64,000 bases of DNA from JACZUI01 sp965216725 (lineage in GTDB: Bacteria; Actinomycetota; Acidimicrobiia; Spongiisociales; ZC4RG35). Of this stretch, positions 17,209-26,412 are shown one piece after another. Within the stretch, counting starts at the first letter, position 1. Every line of letters starts with the position of its first letter. Below the pieces are notes generated by a model. That model saw only the letters and a program-made list of their open reading frames with translations, was not told the origin of the DNA and ran no database searches. The stretch spans positions 62,001 to 126,000 of the forward strand of contig CBDCGI010000023.1 in assembly GCA_965216725.1 (NCBI GenBank). The letters run 5' to 3'. Position numbers and translations under genes: made by a program.

Positions 17209-19754
17209 CAGCCGACACCTTGAGCGGCAACGATGCCCCGATCTATGGCTTTGAGGGCCAACTTCGCCTGGCTAGAGATGCCGATATCGAGATCCCGGAA
17301 CTGTCGAAGAAGGTCCGTGAGTTGCCGAGAGACTCTCACGAAGTCCCCGGGAGCCATGGCTCGCGTCGCGAGCTCCTCGAATTCGACACCCTCGGCCCAC
17401 AGGTAGGCGAGCCTCCCGAACCCGGGATCCGGTCGGCGCGTCGTGGGCAGCTTCATCTTTTCCTCGGTGCTCACGAGATCTTTCCAATTCATCTCCACCT
17501 GGGTCCAGCGTTCCCTGAGATCAGCGGTTGGCCAATCTGGAGTCGAGGCCATGTCGCTTCGCGGCTCGTACACATACACCGACGCCAGGGCGACCAATTC
17601 AGCCGGAGTCAGGCCGTCAAACAGGCCGCCGTCGACAGTCATAGCAATCAAGAGATCCAACTCGTTGTAGATTCCGCGGAGCAGGTCACCCCGGCTGGTA
17701 AGTCTCCAATCGGCCACATATCCGGATCTTTCGAGCAACGAGTAGATAGACCGAAACTCCTCCACCAGTCCGTGGTCGGACCTCAATCCCGAGCTGGTGA
17801 GTTGTCGGATCTTGCGCCTGCTGCGCGCTATTCGGCGTGCAGATTCAATATGGGCGCTCGCATCGGGACAGTCAGCCACCGGGTGGTCGATCGCCACCGG
17901 TCTTCCCCCCTTATTCGTCCGATCGGGCGGGGGCAGTCTGCGTAGTTGCCTCTTTGTTTGCTCGATGAAGGAGCGATCTCGTGGGTTCGCCCCTCTCGAC
18001 ATAGGCAAGTCCCCGACGATCTCAGTGCCAACGACTATCTCGCGATGGCCCAATGTTGACACTCTCCCCGATGTGGACATGACCAGATACCGGAGACCTC
18101 TGTCTTTCTTGCTCAGTCTCTTCAGGATGGCATACCTGCCATCTCTGGCGCCGCCCGGAATATCGATGACGTCACCCGGTTTCAAAGTCGATGCGAGACG
18201 ATCGTCACGGTCCGGCCGGCGCCCAATGTCGATCAAGGCCAGATACTCCTCCACTGAGCCCCGGTCGCATGTGGCCCGCAACAGGTCCTTCTCAATCTGG
18301 CTCTCGAGCCGAGCGATAGTGGTCGGGCCGGCCTGCCGATGGCTTTGGAGTTGAAACGAGGCGAAAGAGGCTTCCAATAGTGTCTCCGTCTGCTCCCTTC
18401 CGTAGTTGGCGACCAGGTTGGCTGCCATGTTGTAGGTGGGCCGGAATGACGAGCGCAGCGGATGGGACCCGCTCGACGCGATTCCTGCGACGGTGGCGAA
18501 TCTCACATACGGGGAGTGGAGAACCACGCCGAAACCCTCGGTGTCGATCCCTCGTCGGCCGGCCCGTCCCGTGAGTTGCGTGTAGTCGCCCGGCCCGAGA
18601 GTCTCGTGATTCTCTCCGTTGAACTTCGAGAGGCTCTCCAATACCACCGTCCTCGCCGGCATGTTGATCCCGAGAGAGAGGGTCTCGGTTGCGAATACCA
18701 CCTGGAGCAAGCCCGCCGCGAACAGCTCTTCGACCGTCTCCTTGAAGGCCGGGACCATTCCGGCGTGATGAGCGCCAACTCCTCTCTCGAGGCCATCCAG
18801 CCAACGGTCGTAGTCGAGCACCGAGAGGTCGGCATCGGTGAGGTGTGATGTGATCTGCTCGGCGATGCTCCGGATCGTGGCCCGCTCTTCATGTGTGGTG
18901 AGCCGTAAGCCTTCGGTCGCCAGGCGATGGGCGGCTGCGTCACACCCCGCCCGGCTGAATATGAAGTAGATGGCAGGAAGCATCCCCTCATCGGCCAGCC
19001 GCTCAACGGTCTCCACTCGATTCGGCGTCTTGAAGCGCCGCCTCCGCCCCCGCTCCATTTGCATAAGGTTCTGGATCTTCTGGTTGGGACGATGTTTCCC
19101 GGATTCGTCCACGAACGTGGGCATCAGGTGGAGTGAGCGCGATCCCATCTTGTCCTTGATCAGATACATCGATTGCAGTGGCACAGGACGGTGGCTTGTC
19201 GCAATCAAGCGCGTCGGCCCGCGACGTTCCGCGACCCAATCACAGAACTCCTGGTTGTTGGACACGGTTGCTGAGAGACAGACCATTCTCACGTGCTTCG
19301 GGCAGTGGATGAGGACCTCTTCCCATACCGCCCCGCGCGCCCGATCTTGGAGATAGTGAACCTCGTCGAGGACCACAGTGGATACCCGATCAAGACGGCT
19401 GCTCTCGGAATAGATCATGTTCCTCAGCACTTCGGTTGTCATCACCACAACGTCGGCGTCCCCGTTGATCACGTTGTCCCCAGTCAACAACCCCACCCGT
19501 TCGTCCCCGTGCATCAGACGAAGGTCGGTGAACTTCTGGTTGGACAGTGCCTTGATGGGTGTGGTGTAGAAGATTCTCTCGCCTCGCTCGAGCGCGAGGT
19601 AGATCGCGACCTCCGCCACAAGGGTCTTTCCCGAGCCGGTTGGCGCGGTGACCACCACGGAGTTTCCGGCCGCGATGGCGTTGCCCGCGTCGACTTGAAA
19701 TGGGTCGGGCTCAAACTCCAAGGCGCTCCAGAACGGGTCGAGAACATCGCTCAC
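17208..19754 (-). CDS. helY: SKI2-family DExH RNA/DNA helicase HelY
   Basis: An 848-residue superfamily 2 helicase of the Ski2/Mtr4 group, matching Rv2092c. Walker A APTGSGKT is at residues 37-44; DEVH is in TVVLDEVHYL; motif III is CLSATVSN; motif VI is TQLTGRAGRRG. A C-terminal DSHCT-type helical domain ends the protein. A reading that starts at 20267 adds 171 residues which only read through tatC in another frame; the GTG at 19752-19754, overlapping the tatC stop (GTGA), gives the natural N terminus MSDVLDPFWSALEFEPDPFQ. A role in RNA metabolism or repair is inferred from the family. Confidence 0.95.
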   Translation of the reverse strand: MSDVLDPFWSALEFEPDPFQVDAGNAIAAGNSVVVTAPTGSGKTLVAEVAIYLALERGERIFYTTPIKALSNQKFTDLRLMHGDERVGLLTGDNVINGDADVVVMTTEVLRNMIYSESSRLDRVSTVVLDEVHYLQDRARGAVWEEVLIHCPKHVRMVCLSATVSNNQEFCDWVAERRGPTRLIATSHRPVPLQSMYLIKDKMGSRSLHLMPTFVDESGKHRPNQKIQNLMQMERGRRRRFKTPNRVETVERLADEGMLPAIYFIFSRAGCDAAAHRLATEGLRLTTHEERATIRSIAEQITSHLTDADLSVLDYDRWLDGLERGVGAHHAGMVPAFKETVEELFAAGLLQVVFATETLSLGINMPARTVVLESLSKFNGENHETLGPGDYTQLTGRAGRRGIDTEGFGVVLHSPYVRFATVAGIASSGSHPLRSSFRPTYNMAANLVANYGREQTETLLEASFASFQLQSHRQAGPTTIARLESQIEKDLLRATCDRGSVEEYLALIDIGRRPDRDDRLASTLKPGDVIDIPGGARDGRYAILKRLSKKDRGLRYLVMSTSGRVSTLGHREIVVGTEIVGDLPMSRGANPRDRSFIEQTKRQLRRLPPPDRTNKGGRPVAIDHPVADCPDASAHIESARRIARSRRKIRQLTSSGLRSDHGLVEEFRSIYSLLERSGYVADWRLTSRGDLLRGIYNELDLLIAMTVDGGLFDGLTPAELVALASVYVYEPRSDMASTPDWPTADLRERWTQVEMNWKDLVSTEEKMKLPTTRRPDPGFGRLAYLWAEGVEFEELATRAMAPGDFVRVSRQLTDLLRQFRDLDIGISSQAKLALKAIDRGIVAAQGVG

Positions 19755-20464
19755 CGGTCGAGCACCAACCTCACCATCCAATAGGTTGCCTCGTAGAGGA
19801 GGTAGAGCGGCGCCGACAACACCAGGAGAGTGAAAGCGTCCCCGCTGGGCGTGATGAGGGCTGCGCCGATCACGATCAACAGGATTGCCCATCTCCGACC
19901 GTTCGCCAGATTCTCGCTGCTGACAACTCCGGCTCCCGCTGCGGCAAATAGGAACACCGGAAACAGGAATGCGACTCCGAAGGCGAGAAGGAATCTGAGA
20001 GTGAACGAGTAGTACTCGCCCAGACGCAAGTTGTTCTCGACGTCCTCGAACACGCCCAGCAAGAACTCCAGACCCCGTGGCAAGGTCAGGTATCCGAAGG
20101 CGACGCCGCCGGCGAATAGGACTACGAGTGCCCCGACAAGTGGAAAGACCCAGCGCCGTTCGGAGGCGGTCAGCGCAGGGTTGATGAAGGCCCACGTCTG
20201 GTAGAGCACCACCGGGCTGGCGAGAATCACCCCCCCGAAAAGCCCGATCCTCATCAGCACGCCCCACTTCTCAGTCACCGCCAGGGTCTGAAACATGGCG
20301 TCGGGGGCGGCGTCATGGAATGGCTGTTCCAACAGCTCCCGGATCGGATCCGAGAAGATGAACGCCACAATCCCACCGGCGACGATGGCGATCGCAATCT
20401 TGACCACCCGCCAACGAAGCTCCTCGAGGTGGGCGATCATCGATTGCGGCTGGTCCTTGCTCAT
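19751..20464 (-). CDS. tatC: Sec-independent translocase protein TatC
   Basis: Polytopic core of the twin-arginine translocase, which binds RR signal peptides. The 237-residue form starts at the ATG at 20462-20464, overlapping the tatA stop (ATGA), and opens with MSKDQPQSMIAHLEELRWR, the conserved cytosolic N terminus. About six membrane segments follow, with the conserved FLLAFGVAFLFPVFLF region. A longer in-frame reading to 20560 is just tatA read in another frame. tatA-tatC-helY is the standard actinobacterial order. Confidence 0.96.
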   Translation of the reverse strand: MSKDQPQSMIAHLEELRWRVVKIAIAIVAGGIVAFIFSDPIRELLEQPFHDAAPDAMFQTLAVTEKWGVLMRIGLFGGVILASPVVLYQTWAFINPALTASERRWVFPLVGALVVLFAGGVAFGYLTLPRGLEFLLGVFEDVENNLRLGEYYSFTLRFLLAFGVAFLFPVFLFAAAGAGVVSSENLANGRRWAILLIVIGAALITPSGDAFTLLVLSAPLYLLYEATYWMVRLVLDR

Positions 20465-20805
20465 TCCTCTTCGGCGCCCGCTGCCTCGGTCTCGATTCGG
20501 TCGAGATCGGCCATTGCGTCCTCGGGAGTCGGGCCTGACACTGGTTTCGGGCCGTCCCAATCCAGCCGACTCACTCCAACCTCATCGATCTCCCGCTTCA
20601 CTTCCTCCAGGGGTGCTTTCAGGTCTTCGAGGGGACTCCGCAGCTCTTCGACCTCATTCTCCAGACCACGCCTCACCTCTCGCGCCGCCGCCCTCAGCTC
20701 GGTGACCCAGCCTCCGACGCGGCGGGCGAGGTCGGGCAGACGTTTCGGTCCGAATACGACCAATGCCACCAAGAGGATGATTACGAGCTCTCCGCCCTGA
20801 AGCAT
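20461..20805 (-). CDS. tatA: TatA/TatB-family twin-arginine translocase subunit
   Basis: A 114-residue protein with a short N-terminal membrane helix (GGELVIILLVALVVFG), the hinge motif FGPKRLPDLAR and then an amphipathic helix. A long acidic, Lys/Glu-rich tail follows from about residue 50. TatA proteins form the translocation pore. The long charged tail is somewhat TatB-like, so the TatA versus TatB label is not fully certain. ATG at 20803-20805; the gene precedes tatC with an ATGA overlap. Confidence 0.9.
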   Translation of the reverse strand: MLQGGELVIILLVALVVFGPKRLPDLARRVGGWVTELRAAAREVRRGLENEVEELRSPLEDLKAPLEEVKREIDEVGVSRLDWDGPKPVSGPTPEDAMADLDRIETEAAGAEEE

Positions 20806-20977
20806 GGTCCGGATGGTAAGACCTCAGGCCGGCGAACCTGCGCCGGGCCGGTTTCCACCCCCCAAGGACCGGGACGATAGGTCTACCGCACGCGAAGATG
20901 ACGACCCCCTCCAGAGTCGTCACCTTCTGGTTCGAGGAGCACCCTGCCCGTGATGCCCGTCGAGTGGCTTGGGATTG

Positions 20978-21268
20978 TCAGCCAGCCAGGAGTCGGAAAG
21001 GATCCTTTTCTGACTCGAGGGCGGCTACGAACGATTCGATCTCCCTCTCCGTGATCGGATCGGGGTTGATGACCTGAAAGTCAACACCCGTGGCAAGAAG
21101 GACGCTCACGACACGTGAGTTGGCCGGACGCCGCTGCTCCGCTGTGCATGTCGGGCACTTGAAGCGATAGTCGCCTTCCCGACCGCCTGGATACAGCTCG
21201 AGCGCTACATCTGCGGGTGTCAGATGGATGTCGCCACACCGACCGCACGTTGTCTTGATGGTGGTCAT
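20978..21268 (-). CDS. Small protein with two CxxC pairs, conserved hypothetical
   Basis: A 96-residue protein that starts MTTIKTTCGRCGDIHLT at the ATG at 21266-21268, with GGAG/AGGA ribosome-binding sequence upstream. It has CGRC and, 30 residues later, CPTC, making a likely four-cysteine zinc ribbon. The remainder is a mixed alpha/beta stretch ending FVAALESEKDPFRLLAG. I do not recognise the family. It lies between pafC and tatA in the same orientation. The window has 172 bp between this gene and tatA. Confidence 0.68.
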   Translation of the reverse strand: MTTIKTTCGRCGDIHLTPADVALELYPGGREGDYRFKCPTCTAEQRRPANSRVVSVLLATGVDFQVINPDPITEREIESFVAALESEKDPFRLLAG

Positions 21269-21352
21269 TCCTGTTCTCCGGTATCCCATACGTGATGGGT
21301 GATCGGCAGGATGAGGTGGCAACTGAAGGTGAGGGGGGTAGGTCGCTCGACC

Positions 21353-22282
21353 CTATTGGTGCTTGGCCAATATCTGCTCTCCAAGCTCACGTACCCGCTT
21401 TCCGACCTCGTCCCCTCTCAGCAGTCGTGCCTGGCCCCCGAGCCGGAGGAGGAGACGAGCCGGGATCTCGGCGTCCGGCGACCTGAACCTGATCTGCGTG
21501 CGATTTGTAGTCTCTCTTATCACTTCGACCGGGTAGTAGTCGAGAACCCACCGCGCCTGATCGGCGAGTGAGAAATCGCATACGATGTCGTCGTCCGAAG
21601 CGACATAGCCCACCCGGGTCTCGGGTGTCTCGGTCGGCGGATCGAATACCTCGGCGGTCAGCTCGAGCTCCCGAATCCGATCTACACGAAACGTGCGTTG
21701 CTCGTCGACCAGGCGGCAGTGGCCGATGAGATACCAGTTGCCCATTGCGGAGTGGACGGCCCAAGGCTCAACGGCTCGGCGAGTGTCTTCCTCTTTGCTG
21801 AGCGACCGATACGTGATCTCGACCACGGTTCCTTCCGATGCTGCCCTTCTCAAATCCGCAAGCATCTCCGACTCACCCGACACGTCCACCACGACTGCAT
21901 CTTCTGCTTCGGGTACCAACACTCGCGCCAGCTTGTCGATTGCGCTGGTCAGTTCAGGGCTCCCGTGTCCGCTACCACTGATTGCCATCCCGGAAGCGAG
22001 CAGACTCAGAGCCTCGGTTGGAGTCAGTCTCGGTGCACGGGCGAAGTAGTCGGCCGCGTCGATCACGACCTCGTCCTCATCGATGTACGCCTCCATGAGC
22101 TCACCTGGGCCGTAGCCCGGTAGCCCACAGACGAAGACGGTGTTCAAATCGGCGGCCAGCTGGTCTCTTGTGTATCCGAAACGCTGGACGATGGCGTCGA
22201 TGTCCATCGCACCCTCCGCCAGGACATAGGGAATCAAGGCAAGGATTCGGGACAGGCGAGAAATGGTTCGGGCGCTGGTCAC
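21353..22282 (-). CDS. pafC: WYL-domain transcriptional regulator PafC
   Basis: A 309-residue regulator with an N-terminal winged-helix domain and a WYL domain (conserved WYL in GNWYLIGHC), then the C-terminal WCX extension. PafB and PafC act together in actinobacteria as an activator of the LexA-independent DNA damage response. The GTG start overlaps the pafB stop by GTGA, so the pair is probably made in fixed ratio. The position downstream of pafA and pafB identifies it. Confidence 0.92.
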   Translation of the reverse strand: MTSARTISRLSRILALIPYVLAEGAMDIDAIVQRFGYTRDQLAADLNTVFVCGLPGYGPGELMEAYIDEDEVVIDAADYFARAPRLTPTEALSLLASGMAISGSGHGSPELTSAIDKLARVLVPEAEDAVVVDVSGESEMLADLRRAASEGTVVEITYRSLSKEEDTRRAVEPWAVHSAMGNWYLIGHCRLVDEQRTFRVDRIRELELTAEVFDPPTETPETRVGYVASDDDIVCDFSLADQARWVLDYYPVEVIRETTNRTQIRFRSPDAEIPARLLLRLGGQARLLRGDEVGKRVRELGEQILAKHQ

Positions 22283-23205
22283 GGCAGTCCTTCCAAGGCT
22301 GCGGACACGCGGCTAACCAGCTCCGCTCTCATCTCGGATGGTGACTCGACCTCGAAGGCATCTCCAAAGGTCAAGACCCATCCGATGAACGCGTCCCGAT
22401 TGGCGACGGGCAGCTCGAGGTGCAGGGCCTCACCTTCGGAAGGCGGAGCTTGACCCACAGAACGCGCAGCCCACCAGGCGACAGATGGGTCGAAGCGCAC
22501 CGCCACCGGAAACAACTCGTCCGAACCTGACTCCCAGGGTTGGGCGTTGAGCACCTCTCGAACCTTGAAGTTGCGAGGACGTTGAAATGCCCCAGGCTGT
22601 TCGCCGATTGTGAGATTCTTGATCCTGTCGACCCGATAGACGCGTGCCCCCTCAGCAGTGTCCCCCGCTAGGTACCAATGCCCTCTCTTGTGGGCGATTC
22701 CGTAAGGCTTCAGGCTGCGAGTCGAGTCGCGATAGTCGAACGTCACGGTTCGACGCTCGGTGACGGCCGCAAACAACTCTCCAACCAGCGTGGCGTCATT
22801 GCCGAGGTCGGCTCCCACCGGCTGTGCTCCTGGCCCATGACCTACTCCGCCAAGCTTGAAGAGTCCCTGAAGCCCAGGGTCACCCTCGCCGATACGGACC
22901 ATCCGGGCGGCAACCGACAAGGCCGCACGCTCTTCGTCGGTCAGCCCGGGATCAGGGATTGCGTACTTGTCCGGGTCAATCGTGTATCCGTAGTCGACCT
23001 CCCAGACATCCATGGCCCTCCTCTCCAGGGGGACGCCAAGCCTTCGCAAAACGTCCTTGTCGCGTTCGAACATTCGATGGAACGAATCATCGTTCGACTG
23101 GTCGTAACCAGCCACCGTTTGGCGAATCTCGTCGGCGGTCACTGGCTGTGCCGAGTCCAAGAGAAAGATGAGGAGATTGATTACGCGCTCAACAACGTTC
23201 TGCAT
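22279..23205 (-). CDS. pafB: WYL-domain transcriptional regulator PafB
   Basis: A 308-residue WYL regulator, partner of PafC. It has an N-terminal winged-helix domain (VVERVINLLIFLLDSAQPVTADEI), then a WYL domain with TFDYRDSTRSLKPYGI and HWYLAGDTAEGARVYRVDRI. The ATG is at 23203-23205 and shows no strong Shine-Dalgarno. It overlaps the end of a 60-codon frame that begins on the pafA stop, which is consistent with coupling through that frame. Confidence 0.92.
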   Translation of the reverse strand: MQNVVERVINLLIFLLDSAQPVTADEIRQTVAGYDQSNDDSFHRMFERDKDVLRRLGVPLERRAMDVWEVDYGYTIDPDKYAIPDPGLTDEERAALSVAARMVRIGEGDPGLQGLFKLGGVGHGPGAQPVGADLGNDATLVGELFAAVTERRTVTFDYRDSTRSLKPYGIAHKRGHWYLAGDTAEGARVYRVDRIKNLTIGEQPGAFQRPRNFKVREVLNAQPWESGSDELFPVAVRFDPSVAWWAARSVGQAPPSEGEALHLELPVANRDAFIGWVLTFGDAFEVESPSEMRAELVSRVSAALEGLP

Positions 23206-23371
23206 GCTGCTCGCTGCCTCGGCTCCGGGCGGCCGCCTCCTTGATCGTCACGTTGGCCACTACAGGGAAATATCCCTCATCCTGCGCAAGGCACTCACTC
23301 CGCAGCCGCCAGTCATGCGCTGGGAGGATCGCAATGATCGACTGCAGAGCTGCCTTCACCCGTGAGTTCAC
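23189..23371 (-). CDS. Candidate 60-residue small protein between pafA and pafB
   Basis: The GTG at 23369-23371 overlaps the pafA stop by GTGA, the same geometry used by almost every gene pair here, and the frame runs 60 codons, ending 17 bp inside pafB. It begins MNSRVKAALQSIIAILPAHD and contains a mid-helical region followed by a Glu/Ala-rich tail. I do not recognise it. The alternative is that this 160-bp gap is non-coding and holds a pafB promoter; an AT-rich palindrome (AGGGA-AATA-TCCCT at 23264-23277) could be part of it. The evidence is positional only. Confidence 0.4.
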   Translation of the reverse strand: MNSRVKAALQSIIAILPAHDWRLRSECLAQDEGYFPVVANVTIKEAAARSRGSEQHAERC

Positions 23372-24723
23372 AAGCTCTCGATGAGCTTCTCAACCCGTTC
23401 GTCGTGAGCTTTAAAGGGGTCCTTGCACATGACCGTCCGTTGGGCCTGGTCGTTCAGTTTGAGATGGACCCAATCCACAGTGAAGTCTCTCTTCTTGGCC
23501 TTGGCAGCTTTGATGAACTCGCCTCGCAATCTGGCGCGCGTCGTTTGCGGCGGGTTCCGGACCGCTTCGGCCACCGTGGCATCGCTGATGATCTTGTCCA
23601 CCATCCCCCGCCTCTCCATCAGGTAGAAGAGACCCCTGGTGCGATCGACGTCGTGATATGACAGGTCCATCATGGCCAGACGCGGGTCGGACATGGGAAT
23701 CGCCCGACGTTCGGAATACGACTCCAGAAGCTTGTGCTTGATGACCCAATCGACCTCGCGGTCGAGCGTCATGGGGTCCTTCTCCAAACCGGTCAGCAGA
23801 TGCTCCCAGCGGTCGATCGCACGCTGCACCTCCGGTGGGAATCCCGGGCTGCGGGCGAATCGCATGGCACGGTCCAAATACTCCCATTGGATGTCCAGCG
23901 CAGAGAGCTCACGTCCGTTAGCCAGCTTTATCTTGCGCCGACACGTGAGATCGTGTGATACCTCTCGAATCGAACGGATGGGGTTTTCCAGAGTGAGATC
24001 ACGGAACACCACGTCGCGTTCGATCATCTGGAGAAGGGCGACCATCGTTCCCACCTTCACGAACGTCGCGTACTCGCTCATATTGGAATCGCCGGCTATG
24101 ACATGGAGACGTCTGTACCTCTCAGCGTCGGCGTGGGGCTCATCGCGAGTATTGATGATCGGGCGGGACCGGGTCGTGGCCGAGGAAACCCCCTCCCAGA
24201 TGTGATCAGCGCGCTGGCCGATAGAAAACGCCGTTCCACGGGGAGTTTGGGCCAGTTTGCCGGCGCCGAGGAAGATCTGACGGGTGACGAGGAACGGAAT
24301 CAGGACTTCAACGGTTCGGTGGAAGTCCTTGTGCCGGCTGACCAGGTAGTTCTCGTGACATCCGTACGAATTCCCGGCGCTGTCGGTGTTGTTCTTGAAG
24401 ACGAATATCTCGCCTCTGATCCCCTCCTCGGCTAGCCGCTCCTCGGCCCCGGCCACCAAACCCTCGAGGATTCTCTCGCCAGCCTTGTCGTGGGCGACCA
24501 CCTCCTCGATCGAGTCACATTCGGGCGTGGCGAATTCGGGGTGAGATCCGACGTCGAGATAGAGCCGGGCTCCATTCTCCAGGAAAACGTTGGAGGAACG
24601 GCCCCATGAGACGACCCGGCGAAACAGATAACGTGCCACTTCGTCAGGGCTCAGTCGTCGTTGGCCGCGCAGCGTGCAGGTGACGCCGTACTCGTTTTCG
24701 AGGCCGAAGATGCGCCGATCCAT
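23368..24723 (-). CDS. pafA: Pup--protein ligase PafA
   Basis: PafA attaches the C-terminal Glu of Pup to lysines of target proteins in an ATP-dependent reaction. The 451-residue protein has the glutamine-synthetase-like N terminus MDRRIFGLENEYGVTC, the catalytic Asp in LENGARLYLDVGSHPE, and KNNTDSAGNSYGCHENYL and INTRDEPHADAERYRRLHV. It is distinguished from Dop by lacking the insertion after the first strand. It lies downstream of prcA; the gap of about 40 bp holds no other gene. Confidence 0.97.
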   Translation of the reverse strand: MDRRIFGLENEYGVTCTLRGQRRLSPDEVARYLFRRVVSWGRSSNVFLENGARLYLDVGSHPEFATPECDSIEEVVAHDKAGERILEGLVAGAEERLAEEGIRGEIFVFKNNTDSAGNSYGCHENYLVSRHKDFHRTVEVLIPFLVTRQIFLGAGKLAQTPRGTAFSIGQRADHIWEGVSSATTRSRPIINTRDEPHADAERYRRLHVIAGDSNMSEYATFVKVGTMVALLQMIERDVVFRDLTLENPIRSIREVSHDLTCRRKIKLANGRELSALDIQWEYLDRAMRFARSPGFPPEVQRAIDRWEHLLTGLEKDPMTLDREVDWVIKHKLLESYSERRAIPMSDPRLAMMDLSYHDVDRTRGLFYLMERRGMVDKIISDATVAEAVRNPPQTTRARLRGEFIKAAKAKKRDFTVDWVHLKLNDQAQRTVMCKDPFKAHDERVEKLIESL

Positions 24724-24764
24724 GGGAGCAGGCTAAACGCCACCCGGGCGCATGGGAGCACAAA

Positions 24765-25433
24765 CTAGCCGGAGGCGATCTCCTCAGCTTGAAGACGTCG
24801 GAAGGAGCGACGTCCATTCGACAACTCGAGCACGGCCGCCTCCCACCCTTCGACGTCGCGCCCTTCGGCCCGCCGGAAAACCTCCTCGCCGGCTTCAATC
24901 GCTTCCGCCAGCGTCAGACCTTCACGCCAAACCTCTCCGAGCGCCTCTACGAGCTCTTCGGCCTTTCCTCCGATCGCCACGTAGTTGCGCTCGTCATAGA
25001 GAGTCCCGTCGTAGGTGACCCGGAACAGCCGATGCTCACTGCCGTCCTCACTGATCTCGGCGATCAGCACTTCCACCTCAAAGGGCTTCGGGTCCCGGGT
25101 GAAGATCACTCCCAAAGTCTGAGCAAAGGCCGTCGCCAATCCCATCGCTGTCACGTCGTGGCGGGAGTAGAGGTAACCCATCAGGTCGGCCTGGCGAATT
25201 CCGGCCTTACGCAGAGTCTCGAACTCGTTGTACTTGCCCACTCCGGCGAAAGCGATCCTGTCGTAGACCTCACTTATCTTGTGCAGAGCCGTTGACGGGT
25301 TCTCCGCCATCAGCAACACACCGTCTTCGTAGTCGAGAGCCACGATCGACTTGCCCCGGGCGATGCCCTTTCGGGCAAACTCGGCTTTGTCTCGGACCAG
25401 CTGCTCTGGAGCCACATAGAAAGGAATCGTCAT
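24765..25433 (-). CDS. prcA: Proteasome subunit alpha
   Basis: The 222-residue alpha subunit forms the outer rings of the 20S proteasome. It starts MTIPFYVAPEQLVRDKAEFARKGIARGKSIVAL, the gating N terminus typical of actinobacterial PrcA. It has no catalytic Thr. ATG overlaps the prcB stop (ATGA), so alpha and beta are translated in tandem. Confidence 0.97.
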   Translation of the reverse strand: MTIPFYVAPEQLVRDKAEFARKGIARGKSIVALDYEDGVLLMAENPSTALHKISEVYDRIAFAGVGKYNEFETLRKAGIRQADLMGYLYSRHDVTAMGLATAFAQTLGVIFTRDPKPFEVEVLIAEISEDGSEHRLFRVTYDGTLYDERNYVAIGGKAEELVEALGEVWREGLTLAEAIEAGEEVFRRAEGRDVEGWEAAVLELSNGRRSFRRLQAEEIASG

Positions 25434-26224
25434 CGGATGGTCTCCAAAGCACGCTCAGCAAACGGTCGGACGTCTCCATCCGCCAATTCCGTGGCACCAC
25501 TCTCATCGATGCGGATCACGTTGGGGAGGATGTCGTTGCGCAGGTCCGGCCCGCCGGTGGCGGTGTCCTCGCGTGAAGCCGCGACCAAAGCGCGCACGGC
25601 CAGCTCCACAGCACCGTCCGCCGGCAAATCGTCCTCGTATTCGGTGCGCATGAACGCCTTGGCGAGTCGGGATCCAGAGCCCGTAGACCCGAAGTCGATC
25701 TCCTCGTATCGTCCGCCGACCGCGTCGAAGGTGTATACCCGGCCCCGGCCCTCCCGAGCATCAAAGCCGGCGAACAGCGGCACGACCACCAGGCCCTGGA
25801 AGGCCAACGGGAGCTGGTCCCGCACCAGCCTGGCAAGGAACGATGCTTTGCCCTCCAACGACAGTCTCACGCCTTCGATCTTCTCGTAGTGCTCCAATTC
25901 GACCTGAAAGAGCTTGACCATCTCGAGGGCGAGGCCGGCGGTCCCGGCGATGGCGACTGCTGAGTAGGTGTCGGCCGGGAACACCTTTCTGATTCTTTTG
26001 TGCGCCACCAGGTTTCCTTCGGTGGCGCGTCTATCACCGGCGATGACCACCCCTCCCAGATAGCGAAGGGCGAGGACGGTTGTTCCCTCGGGCGCGGAAG
26101 GGGCAACGTAACCGGCAGGAACCGCCCACTCGGGCGACGACCCCAAGCTCGCTAGCAGGTCGGTGAAACTGGATCCTGGCGTGGGAGCGTCCAACGGGAG
26201 CGGTCCCATGGGACGACCGGTCAC
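25430..26224 (-). CDS. prcB: Proteasome subunit beta
   Basis: Catalytic beta subunit of the 20S proteasome, 264 residues. A propeptide of 47 residues ends at APEG, and processing before Thr48 of EGTTVLALRY would expose the N-terminal nucleophile. Catalytic Asp and Lys lie in VVIAGDRRAT and the region after it. Start is GTG at 26222-26224, overlapping the pup stop by GTGA. The propeptide length is normal for actinobacteria. Confidence 0.97.
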   Translation of the reverse strand: MTGRPMGPLPLDAPTPGSSFTDLLASLGSSPEWAVPAGYVAPSAPEGTTVLALRYLGGVVIAGDRRATEGNLVAHKRIRKVFPADTYSAVAIAGTAGLALEMVKLFQVELEHYEKIEGVRLSLEGKASFLARLVRDQLPLAFQGLVVVPLFAGFDAREGRGRVYTFDAVGGRYEEIDFGSTGSGSRLAKAFMRTEYEDDLPADGAVELAVRALVAASREDTATGGPDLRNDILPNVIRIDESGATELADGDVRPFAERALETIR

Positions 26225-26409
26225 TCGCCGCCCTTCTGCACGTAGTTCTTCACGAACTCCTCGGCGTTCTCTTCCAGCACCTCGTCTATCTCGTCCAGGA
26301 GGTCGTCGAGACCTTCCAGGTCGGCCTCACTGTCGACAACCGCTTCTTCTTGCTCAGCAGCTCCGTCCTGAGACTCACTCTTGGCTTGGGAGCGTTCCCG
26401 GTCAGACAT
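26221..26409 (-). CDS. pup: Prokaryotic ubiquitin-like protein Pup, Glu-ending
   Basis: A 62-residue, strongly acidic, disordered modifier. The C-terminal half carries the coiled-coil region that binds the ATPase (DDLLDEIDEVLEENAEEF) and the C terminus is FVKNYVQKGGE. It ends in Glu, so it can be ligated directly; the M. tuberculosis version ends GGQ and requires Dop deamidation. ATG at 26407-26409, three bases after the dop stop. Confidence 0.98.
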   Translation of the reverse strand: MSDRERSQAKSESQDGAAEQEEAVVDSEADLEGLDDLLDEIDEVLEENAEEFVKNYVQKGGE

Positions 26410-26412
26410 TCA

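Noticed and set aside
19755..20267. Extra 171-residue N-terminal domain of the helicase
   Set aside because: It is tatC read in another frame; the GTG at 19754 overlaps the tatC stop and restores the normal HelY N terminus.
20899..20922. TGACGAC/GTCGTCA inverted repeat as a terminator after the CxxC protein gene
   Set aside because: Seven base pairs with a 10-nt loop and no T-run; too weak to call. Nothing else is evident in the gap 20806-20977.
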